In this document: piece by piece, positions 58,038-64,000 of the stretch
Numbering within the stretch: position 1 is the first letter of the stretch
Layout of the letters: each line of letters starts with the position of its first letter
NCBI RefSeq assembly: GCF_900109145.1
Contig: NZ_FNYY01000002.1
Location: 310,001 to 374,000 of the forward strand
Source: Marinovum algicola
GTDB lineage: Bacteria; Pseudomonadota; Alphaproteobacteria; Rhodobacterales; Rhodobacteraceae
Length of the DNA stretch: 64,000 bases
Reading direction: 5' to 3'
Notes under the pieces: model-generated
Databases searched by the model: none
Told to the model about the DNA's origin: nothing
Seen by the model: only the letters and a program-made list of their open reading frames with translations
Program-made: the position numbers and the translations under genes

Positions 58038-59150
58038 ATGCGCACCAAAGCCGCCGTGGCCCTTGAGGCCGGCAAACCGCTGGAGATCATGGAAGTGAAC
58101 CTCGAAGGCCCCAAGGAAGGCGAGGTTCTGGTCGAGATCAAGGCCACCGGCATCTGCCACACCGATGAATTCACCCGTTCGGGCGCCGACCCCGAGGGGC
58201 TCTTTCCCGCCATTCTGGGCCATGAGGGCGCCGGCGTCGTCGTCGAGGTCGGCCCCGGCGTCAAGGATCTCAAGCCCGGCGATCACGTGATCCCGCTCTA
58301 TACCGCCGAATGCCGCGAGTGCGAATACTGCCTGCACCCCAAGACCAACCTCTGCCAGAAGGTGCGCGCGACCCAGGGCAAGGGCGTGATGCCCGATGGC
58401 ACCTCGCGCTTTTCCATGCTCGATGGCACGCCGATCCTGCATTACATGGGCTGCTCGACCTTTTCGAACTATACCGTCCTGCCCGAGATCAGCCTCGCGA
58501 AAATCCGCCAGGACGCGCCGTTCGACAAGGTCTGCTACATCGGCTGCGGCGTCACCACCGGCATCGGCGCGGTGATCTATACCGCCAAGGCCGAGATCGG
58601 CAGCCGCGCCATCGTCTTCGGCCTCGGCGGCATCGGGTTGAACGTGATCCAGGGCCTGCGGCTGGCGGGGGCGGATCAGATCGTCGGGGTCGATCTGAAC
58701 GATGACAAGAAGGCGATGGCGACCAAGTTCGGCATGACCGATTTCGTCAACCCGTCCAAGGTCGAGGGCGATCTGGTGGGCCATCTGGTCGAGCTGACCG
58801 GCGGCGGCGCCGATTACACCTTTGACGCCACCGGCAACGTGCAGGTGATGCGCACGGCGCTGGAATCGGCACACAAGGGCTGGGGCGAATCGATCATCAT
58901 CGGCGTGGCGCCGGCGGGGGCCGAGATCTCGACGCGGCCCTTCCAGCTTGTCACCGGCCGGGTCTGGCGCGGCACCGCCTTTGGCGGCGCCCGTGGCCGG
59001 ACCGATGTGCCGAAAATCGTCGATTGGTACATGGACGGCAAGATCGACATCGACCCGATGATTACCCACACCATGCCGCTCGAGGACATCAACAAGGGTT
59101 TCGACCTGATGCACAAGGGCGAGTCGATCCGCTCGGTCGTGGTTTATTGA
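58038..59150 (+). CDS. frmA: S-(hydroxymethyl)glutathione dehydrogenase / class III alcohol dehydrogenase
   Basis: A 370-residue zinc alcohol dehydrogenase oxidising S-hydroxymethylglutathione with NAD in formaldehyde detoxification. Catalytic zinc ligands: C40 in TGICHTDEF, His in [10 protein letters not shown], and Cys in [11 protein letters not shown]. The structural zinc set is [18 protein letters not shown] motif is [32 protein letters not shown] 58038 is preferred; an upstream GTG is two codons away. No S-formylglutathione hydrolase gene follows directly. Confidence 0.93.
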   Translation: MRTKAAVALEAGKPLEIMEVNLEGPKEGEVLVEIKATGICHTDEFTRSGADPEGLFPAILGHEGAGVVVEVGPGVKDLKPGDHVIPLYTAECRECEYCLHPKTNLCQKVRATQGKGVMPDGTSRFSMLDGTPILHYMGCSTFSNYTVLPEISLAKIRQDAPFDKVCYIGCGVTTGIGAVIYTAKAEIGSRAIVFGLGGIGLNVIQGLRLAGADQIVGVDLNDDKKAMATKFGMTDFVNPSKVEGDLVGHLVELTGGGADYTFDATGNVQVMRTALESAHKGWGESIIIGVAPAGAEISTRPFQLVTGRVWRGTAFGGARGRTDVPKIVDWYMDGKIDIDPMITHTMPLEDINKGFDLMHKGESIRSVVVY

Positions 59151-59185
59151 TCCGGGCGGTGGGGTGAATCCCACCCTGCGCAAAC

Positions 59186-59216
59186 GCGCATCGCCGGCCC
59201 CGGGCCGGCGATGCGC
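59186..59216 (+). terminator. Long GC hairpin after frmA
   Basis: GCGCATCGCCGGC and GCCGGCGATGCGC form a perfect 13-bp stem with a 5-nt loop, 36 nt after the frmA stop. No U-run. A likely transcript end. Confidence 0.65.
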
Positions 59217-59304
59217 TGCGGCCTGCCCCCAAGTCATCCCGGACAGCGCCCGCGCCATGACGCTTTAAATTGACGCTGGCGGCGCTTGGCCTCATGGTCC
59301 GCGC

Positions 59305-60000
59305 ATGTCAGATGATACCAATCTCCTCGCCGTCCTGATCGACGCCGACAACACCTCTCCGAAATACACCAAGGCAATCTTTGACGAGATCGCCTCGCTG
59401 GGCGAGGCCAGCGTGCGCCGCTGCTATGGTGATTTCTCGTCGCAGCAGATGGCCGGATGGTCGCGCGTGCAGGCCGAATTCGGGCTTGTCCCGCACCACC
59501 AGCCCGCCAATACCGTGGGCAAGAACGCCTCGGACATTGCGCTGGTGATCGATGCCATGGACCTGCTGCATACCGGCCGCTTCGACGGCTTCGTGCTGGT
59601 CTCTTCCGACAGCGATTTCACCCGCCTCGCCAGCCGCATCCGCGAACAGGGGCTGGCGGTCTACGGCATGGGCCAGCGCAAGACGCCGGATGCCTTCCGC
59701 AAGGCCTGCAAACGCTTCATCTTTCTCGAAAACCTCGGCGAGGAAGAGCCCCGCGAAACCCCCTCGAGCCGGCCGCTCGATGAGGCCCGCAACCTGATCT
59801 TCAAGGCGATGGAGGGGATCGAACAGGGCGACGAATGGTACACCCTGGGCCAGATCGGCCAGTTCATCATCGCCGCCAATCCCGATTTCGACACCCGTTC
59901 CTATGGCCACCGCAAGCTGAGCGATCTGGTCGCCCGGCTCAAGGTGTTCGAGACCCGCACGGGCCCCGGCAATCAGCTCATGGTGCGCCGCGTCGACTGA
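59305..60000 (+). CDS. NYN-domain protein with C-terminal OST-HTH/LOTUS-like domain
   Basis: A 231-residue predicted RNase/RNA-binding protein. NYN (PIN-like) domain, residues 1-145, has the acidic residues AVLIDADNTSP, ASDIALVIDAMDLL and VLVSSDSDFTRLASRIREQGLAVYGMGQRKTP. The C-terminal region, WYTLGQIGQFIIAANPDFDTRSYGHRKLSDLVARL, matches an OST-HTH/LOTUS domain. The combination is seen in bacteria and in RNA-regulatory eukaryotic proteins. It is monocistronic, with a convergent methyltransferase downstream. Confidence 0.88.
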   Translation: MSDDTNLLAVLIDADNTSPKYTKAIFDEIASLGEASVRRCYGDFSSQQMAGWSRVQAEFGLVPHHQPANTVGKNASDIALVIDAMDLLHTGRFDGFVLVSSDSDFTRLASRIREQGLAVYGMGQRKTPDAFRKACKRFIFLENLGEEEPRETPSSRPLDEARNLIFKAMEGIEQGDEWYTLGQIGQFIIAANPDFDTRSYGHRKLSDLVARLKVFETRTGPGNQLMVRRVD

Positions 60001-60026
60001 CGCCTGACGGCCCGACCCGCCCGGCG

Positions 60027-60635
60027 CTAGGTGATCCGCCGCGCCATCATCACGCTGTGGCTGGCGCAATCCGGGTCTTCCGCCAGGAACCCGGTCAGCC
60101 GCAGCCCCAGCTCTTCGAGCAGCACGGCATACCCCGCCGGCGACAGGCTGGCGTGATAGACCGTGGCCGCGCCGACCGTGCCGCTGGCCTCGCCGGCCTC
60201 CGGCCCGGCGGTGAACAGCAGGCTGCCGCCGGGCGCCAGATGCGCCGCCATCCGGCGCAGCGTCTCGCGCTGTTCCGCCTCGGTCAGATGGAAGAAACTG
60301 TCCCAGGCGATGATCCCGTCGAAACGCTCGCCGAGATCGAGGCTGCGCATGTCGGCCTGGCGCCAGTCACCTTCGGGCCAGCGCTGCCGCGCGATGTCGA
60401 GCATGGCGCCGGCGAAATCCACCCCGGTCAGGGTAAACCCCTCGGCCATGAACCAGCGCGCGATCGGCTCGCCGGCACCACAGCCCAGGTCGAGCACTCG
60501 GCCGCCCTCGGGCAGGCAGGCGGCAAACCGCGCCAGCCAGCGGGCCTCGAAAAGACTGCGCGAGCGCTGCGCGTCATAGGCCGCGGCCTGGGCTTCATAG
60601 ACCGCGCGGGTCTGGTCCGGATCTGCTTGCGTCAT
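60027..60635 (-). CDS. Class I SAM-dependent methyltransferase
   Basis: A 202-residue methyltransferase: the SAM motif VLDLGCGAGEPIARWF near residue 45, then LTGVDFAGAMLDIARQRWPEGDWRQADMRSLDL and the post-motif GIIAWDSFFHLTEAEQRETLRRMAAHLAPGGSLLF. The substrate is unknown. AAGGAG precedes the ATG. It sits downstream of the sugar ABC operon terminator, so it probably has its own promoter. Confidence 0.88.
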   Translation of the reverse strand: MTQADPDQTRAVYEAQAAAYDAQRSRSLFEARWLARFAACLPEGGRVLDLGCGAGEPIARWFMAEGFTLTGVDFAGAMLDIARQRWPEGDWRQADMRSLDLGERFDGIIAWDSFFHLTEAEQRETLRRMAAHLAPGGSLLFTAGPEAGEASGTVGAATVYHASLSPAGYAVLLEELGLRLTGFLAEDPDCASHSVMMARRIT

Positions 60636-60650
60636 CGTCGAGGCTCCTTG

Positions 60651-60681
60651 AAACGAAAACGGGCGAGGCCCTGCCCCGCCC
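60651..60681 (-). terminator. Rho-independent terminator of the sugar ABC operon
   Basis: Read on the minus strand, GGGCGGGGC pairs with GCCTCGCCC (one mismatch) over a 3-nt loop and is followed by GTTTTCGTTT. It lies directly after the ATPase gene that ends at 60704. Confidence 0.7.
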
Positions 60682-60703
60682 GCCTGGGTCGGTCTTACAC
60701 CGT

Positions 60704-61525
60704 TCAGACCGTGCCGCCCAGAGAGCCTTCGAGCTGGGCCATTTCCTGGCCGCCGGCCATCAGATCCTGCAATTGTTCGGGCGAGATTTCGCCGCGCTGC
60801 GCGGTGCCCAGGGTCTTGCCCCGGTTGAGCACGGTAAAGCGGTCCCCCACTGCCAGCGCATGGCGCACGTTGTGGCTGATGAAGACCACGCCGATGCCCT
60901 GCTTGCGCACCTTGTCGATGGTCGCCAGCACGTTCGAGGTCTGGCGCACGCCCAGCGCCGAGGTCGGCTCGTCGAGGATCAGGATCTTGGCCCCGAAATG
61001 CACCGCCCGGGCAATCGCCACGGTCTGACGTTCGCCGCCGGAAAGCGTGCCCACCGCCTGATCCGGCGCGCGCAGGTTGATCCCCATCTGCCGCATCTCG
61101 GTCATGGTGATCTCGTTCATCCGGGCCACGTCCATGCGCTTCAGCGGCCCGCGCCCGATGGTCGGTTCGCGTCCCATGAAGAAATTGCGCGTCACGCTCA
61201 TCAGCGGGATCATCGCCAGATCCTGGAACACCGTGGCAATCCCCGCCTCCATCGCATCGCGCGGCGAGGAGAAATCCATCGTCTTGCCTTCGAACAGGAT
61301 CTCGCCATGGGTCGGCTTATGGACCCCCGACATGGTCTTGATGAAGGTCGATTTTCCGGCGCCGTTGTCGCCCAGAAGGCAATGGCACTCACCCGGCTTG
61401 ACGTCAAAGCTGACACCGGCGAGCGCGATGATATTGCCGAAGTGCTTTTCGATGTCCTTCATCTCGACGATCGGCGCGGCATTGTTGGGCGCATCGCCGT
61501 GGTGGAACTTGGTATCCTCGGTCAT
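60704..61525 (-). CDS. Sugar ABC transporter ATP-binding protein
   Basis: A 273-residue single-domain ATPase of the CUT2-like class, the family of ribose/inositol/fructose systems whose ATPases are usually two-domain (RbsA, about 500 residues); this is the short FrcA-like form. Walker A GDNGAGKSTFIKTMSG, signature LSGGERQTVAIARAV, Walker B ILILDEPTSALGVRQ, H-loop ISHNVRHALAV. It is the last gene of the binding protein-permease-ATPase operon, one nt after the permease stop. Confidence 0.92.
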   Translation of the reverse strand: MTEDTKFHHGDAPNNAAPIVEMKDIEKHFGNIIALAGVSFDVKPGECHCLLGDNGAGKSTFIKTMSGVHKPTHGEILFEGKTMDFSSPRDAMEAGIATVFQDLAMIPLMSVTRNFFMGREPTIGRGPLKRMDVARMNEITMTEMRQMGINLRAPDQAVGTLSGGERQTVAIARAVHFGAKILILDEPTSALGVRQTSNVLATIDKVRKQGIGVVFISHNVRHALAVGDRFTVLNRGKTLGTAQRGEISPEQLQDLMAGGQEMAQLEGSLGGTV

Positions 61526-61526
61526 T

Positions 61527-62630
61527 TTACCGTTCTCCCGTGACGCGCTTGCGGATGGCGTTGTTGAACAGGACCGCGATCAGCAGCATGCCGCCCAGGA
61601 AGACCTGGAACCAGTCCTGATCGAAATCGGTGTAGGTCAGGCCGATCACCACCATGCCGAAGATGATCGAGCCAAAGAACGCGCCGATGGCCGAGCCGTA
61701 GCCGCCGGTCAGCAGACAGCCGCCGATCACCGCGGCGATGATCGCCTCGAATTCCTTTTGAAAGCCCCGGCGCGAGTCGGTCGAGCCGGCGTCCATCACC
61801 GTGATGATCGCCACCAGCGCCGCACAGCAGGCGGTGACCATGAAGAGCGAGATCTTGACCCGGCGCACCGGCACACCCGAATTGGTGGCGGCGTTGCTGT
61901 CACCGCCGGCGGCAAAGATCCAGTTGCCGGCGGGCGTGCGCAGCAGCACCCAGGTCGCCAGAAGCGCGATGATCACGAACCAGATGATCTCGATCGGCAG
62001 GCCCGGCACCTTGGGATTGCCGTTCTTGAAGGTCTCGACGATGCCCTTTTCGGCCAGCCAGGCGAACAGCCCGCCAAAGGCGTCGCCGGAAAAGAACGGC
62101 GCCAGCCAGTCGCCTTCGGTGGCATCGCGCACGCCGCGCAGCTGGGTCGAACCGCCGGTGGCCAGCTTGAGCCCGACCAGCGACAAGCCGCGCAGGATGA
62201 AGAGGAAGGCCAGCGTCACGATGAAAGACGGCAGGCCCGAGCGGATCACGATAAAGCCGTTGATCGATCCGACGCAGGCGGCAAAGACAAAGGTCGCCGG
62301 AATGGCAATCACCAGCGGCAGGCCGAAGGTCACGGTCGCGGCGGCAAAGAACAGACCGGCAAAGGCCACCATCGAACCGATCGACAGGTCAAATTCGCCG
62401 CCGATCATCAGGAGCGCCGCACCGATGGCCAGAATGCCGAGCTGGGCGGCGGGGGTCATGAAGTTGATGATCCCCGAGGTGGTGAACATCGCGGCGTCGG
62501 CAGTTGCCAGAAAGAACACCGTGACAAGGATGACCCCCGCAATCGCGCCCAGCTCGGGGCGCTTCATGATGCGGGCGCCAAGACCCTCGGATTTGAGCCG
62601 TTCATCGACGGCGGGCGAACTGTCGGACAT
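61527..62630 (-). CDS. Sugar ABC transporter permease (RbsC/FrcC-like)
   Basis: A 367-residue permease with about ten hydrophobic segments. Conserved blocks: AAQLGILAIGAALLMIGGEFDLSIGSMVAFAG, INGFIVIRSGLPSFIVTLAFLFILRGLSL, AAGGDSNAATNSGV, and AVIGGCLLTGGYGSAIGAFFGSIIFG. These are CUT2-family marks. Start 62630 is fixed by AGGAGGAAATC upstream; an earlier in-frame ATG is rejected. Confidence 0.93.
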   Translation of the reverse strand: MSDSSPAVDERLKSEGLGARIMKRPELGAIAGVILVTVFFLATADAAMFTTSGIINFMTPAAQLGILAIGAALLMIGGEFDLSIGSMVAFAGLFFAAATVTFGLPLVIAIPATFVFAACVGSINGFIVIRSGLPSFIVTLAFLFILRGLSLVGLKLATGGSTQLRGVRDATEGDWLAPFFSGDAFGGLFAWLAEKGIVETFKNGNPKVPGLPIEIIWFVIIALLATWVLLRTPAGNWIFAAGGDSNAATNSGVPVRRVKISLFMVTACCAALVAIITVMDAGSTDSRRGFQKEFEAIIAAVIGGCLLTGGYGSAIGAFFGSIIFGMVVIGLTYTDFDQDWFQVFLGGMLLIAVLFNNAIRKRVTGER

Positions 62631-62658
62631 GATTTCCTCCTGAGACCTGCGAATACAA

Positions 62659-62715
62659 GGGGGCCGTGGCGCGGCACACGCCACGGCCCCCATCGTTCGC
62701 AATCGAAAAATTGCG
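62659..62715 (-). terminator. Twin hairpins between binding-protein and permease genes
   Basis: GGGGGCCGTGGCG and CGCCACGGCCCCC form a perfect 13-bp stem (62659-62691), and CGCAAT with ATTGCG a second small stem (62698-62715). They separate the binding-protein gene from the permease and could cause partial termination or protect the upstream message. Confidence 0.6.
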
Positions 62716-62717
62716 GA

Positions 62718-63638
62718 TTAACGGATGCCCTGAGCCGACAGCTCGATCGCCTGACCGGCCTTTTCCTGGGTGACCAGGTTCGGACCCGAGGGCACATTGC
62801 CACCCGGCATCAGGCCGTATTTGGCGTTGTTGGCCAGGAACACGACCGGCAGGTAGCCTTGCAGGAACTGCTGCTGATCGATGGCGAAGGCCGCGTCGCC
62901 TGCGGCGATCGACTCGAGAAAGTTGGCCGAGAGGTCGAAGGATGCGACGTTGACATCGCGGCCCGAGGCCTTGGCCGCCGCCAGCGAGGGCTCGCCCGCG
63001 AGGCTGGCCCCCAGTGCCATCACCGTGTCGACATCTTCGTTCGAGGCCAGTGCCGCCGAGACCTTGGATTCGATTTCCGCCGGGTCGTTGCCGGTGGGCA
63101 GAACCTCGACCGAGCCGCCAAAGCCCTCTTCGAAGCCCGAGCAGCGCAGATCGAGCGCCACGTTGCCGACCTCGTGGTTGACGCAGATCGCGGTGGTGCC
63201 GCCCATTTCGGCCAGCTTCGCGCCGGCCGCCTTGCCGGCGTCGAATTCCGACTGGCCGACATGCAGCGCCGCGCCCAGTTCGGCGGCGACGTCAGAGCCG
63301 GAGTTCATCGAGATCACCGGAATGCCGGCCTGGGTCGCGCGCATGATCGACGGCCCGAGCGCGTCGCCATCGGGGATCGAGACGACGATGCCGTCGGGTT
63401 CCTGGTTGACGGCGGCGTCGATCAGCTGGCTCATCGCCACCATGTCGAAGGTTTCCGGGGCGCGGTATTCCACATTGGCACCGGTATGCTGTGCGGCAAG
63501 GTCCACGCCGTTTTTCACGACCGACCAGAACGGGTCGTTCGCCTGGCCGTGGCTGACGACGATGATGTCCTGCGCCAGCGCGGGCGCGGCCATGCCGACG
63601 GCCGCGGCAAAGGCTGCGGTTTTCAGAAATTTGGTCAT
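62718..63638 (-). CDS. Sugar ABC transporter substrate-binding protein
   Basis: A 306-residue periplasmic-binding protein of the ribose-type fold. Signal peptide TKFLKTAAFAAAVGMAAPALA with AQD cleavage, then IIVVSHGQANDPFWSVVKNGVDLAAQHTGANVEYRAPETFDMVAMSQLIDAAVNQEPDGIVVSIPD. The Asp-rich hinge and NSGSD block are typical. The ligand may be inositol or another cyclitol or sugar: the adjacent palindrome has the GGAA-N6-TTCC form described for rhizobial IolR sites. Inference only. Confidence 0.92.
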   Translation of the reverse strand: MTKFLKTAAFAAAVGMAAPALAQDIIVVSHGQANDPFWSVVKNGVDLAAQHTGANVEYRAPETFDMVAMSQLIDAAVNQEPDGIVVSIPDGDALGPSIMRATQAGIPVISMNSGSDVAAELGAALHVGQSEFDAGKAAGAKLAEMGGTTAICVNHEVGNVALDLRCSGFEEGFGGSVEVLPTGNDPAEIESKVSAALASNEDVDTVMALGASLAGEPSLAAAKASGRDVNVASFDLSANFLESIAAGDAAFAIDQQQFLQGYLPVVFLANNAKYGLMPGGNVPSGPNLVTQEKAGQAIELSAQGIR

Positions 63639-63725
63639 GAGTCCTCCCTTTGACCTGATCGGGGGATTTTCCCCTCGGTTTTCCCGGCCCTCGCCGGCGG
63701 CCCATTCCGCCCCTCTCCGGCAAAA

Positions 63726-63741
63726 TGGAATGTTTATTCCA
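63726..63741. promoter_or_regulatory. Palindromic operator TGGAAT-N4-ATTCCA (GGAA-N6-TTCC)
   Basis: TGGAAT-GTTT-ATTCCA is a perfect 16-bp palindrome, 88 bp upstream of the binding-protein ATG and just downstream of the RpiR-family gene. The core GGAA-N6-TTCC equals the motif reported for IolR (RpiR/MurR family) in rhizobia. It is probably the operator of the RpiR-family protein encoded at 63765-64000. Confidence 0.65.
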
Positions 63742-63764
63742 CTACTCTCGAATCGGACGCAAAG

Positions 63765-64000
63765 TCAACTCCGTTGACGCAAGGCGCTGACCGATACCGC
63801 AAGCGCCGTGGTCAGGGTGGTCGCGGCATTCAGCGCCCTGAATCCGATCACCTCGTCCTCGCGCACGATCAGCACCTCGCGGGCGCTTTCGACCAGCGGA
63901 CAGGCCCCGGAATCCGTGAGGCCGAAGACCGTGACGCCCCGTGCAGACGTCGCCTTGGCCAGCCGCAGCGTCTCGTCCGAAAACGGTGCAAAGGTAACCG
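63765..64000 (-). CDS. RpiR/MurR-family regulator, C-terminal SIS-domain part (cut by window edge)
   Basis: The last 78 codons of a gene whose start is beyond the right edge. Translation shows VTFAPFSDETLRLAKATSARGVTVFGLTDSGACPL and VESAREVLIVREDEVIGFRALNAATTLTTAL, then the stop. This is the end of a SIS domain of the RpiR/MurR regulator family. It lies directly upstream of the sugar ABC operon on the same strand and is presumably its regulator. Confidence 0.75.
   Translation of the reverse strand, partial: VTFAPFSDETLRLAKATSARGVTVFGLTDSGACPLVESAREVLIVREDEVIGFRALNAATTLTTALAVSVSALRQRS

Noticed and set aside
1-64000. tRNA or rRNA genes, CRISPR arrays, insertion sequences or prophage
   Set aside because: I looked in the intergenic regions and at gene content and saw no cloverleaf-type sequence, spaced repeats, transposase or phage genes. 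A covariance-model scan would be needed to exclude small RNAs.

Overview
The window is about 64 kb of high-GC DNA from an alphaproteobacterium, most likely a Rhodobacteraceae (Roseobacter-group) member. The basis is inference from gene content: an Aap-type general amino-acid ABC transporter, TRAP transport, a DUF2794 protein, an ImuB-type Y polymerase with an alphaproteobacterial-style GTTC-N7-GTTC LexA box, and a glutathione-dependent formaldehyde dehydrogenase. I see no tRNA or rRNA genes, CRISPR arrays, transposases or phage genes. Most of the window is a mosaic of catabolic operons, each next to its own regulator: three GntR, and one each of IclR, LysR, GlxA/AraC, XRE-cupin and RpiR.

Layout. 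1-4.5 kb: a truncated GntR gene diverges from an operon for a FAH-fold hydrolase, an acyl-CoA synthetase and a PanE-like reductase, with a second GntR gene downstream. 4.6-13.4 kb (minus): one tightly overlapped operon reading FAD oxidoreductase, HyuA, HyuB, SDR, PrpE, RidA, and an amino-acid ABC ATPase. 13.5-22.5 kb: a rhodanese, an IclR regulator behind a molybdopterin S/N-oxide reductase-type enzyme, a MetC-like PLP enzyme plus a glyoxalase-like protein, and an Aap-type transporter (binding protein and two permeases) that lacks an adjacent ATPase. Both divergent promoter regions here carry the same 38-bp inverted repeat (11-bp arms, 16-bp spacer), which looks like a shared operator, plausibly of the IclR protein. 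22.7-27.5 kb: an FAD oxidoreductase, PxpABC 5-oxoprolinase and a divergent LysR regulator. 27.7-33.4 kb: a small unknown protein, a TRAP transporter, an amidase and an NHL-repeat protein. 33.4-36.5 kb: an HWE histidine kinase-receiver hybrid and a GlxA-type regulator.

36.5-55.3 kb forms what I interpret as an amine/polyamine to GABA region: GntR, DapA-like aldolase, PuuC-like aldehyde dehydrogenase, PuuB-like FAD oxidase; then, on the minus strand, a carbon-nitrogen hydrolase, a 917-residue Orn/Lys/Arg decarboxylase, an ATP-grasp ligase, a C45-type Ntn hydrolase and an MttB-like methyltransferase; then a PuuR-like XRE-cupin repressor diverging from GabT, a second class III aminotransferase, a CMD-family protein and GabD. 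No glutamine-synthetase-like PuuA or class-I-amidotransferase PuuD is present. The ATP-grasp enzyme and the amide hydrolases could fill those roles, which makes this the best candidate for an undescribed pathway.

55.4-64 kb is more housekeeping-like: DUF2794, a solitary imuB with its LexA box, an I78-type inhibitor lipoprotein, glutathione-dependent formaldehyde dehydrogenase, an NYN/LOTUS protein and a methyltransferase. It ends in a sugar ABC transporter under a perfect palindrome of the GGAA-N6-TTCC type and a truncated RpiR-family gene. Start codons were chosen from ribosome-binding sites and overlaps. Functions beyond family level are inference.
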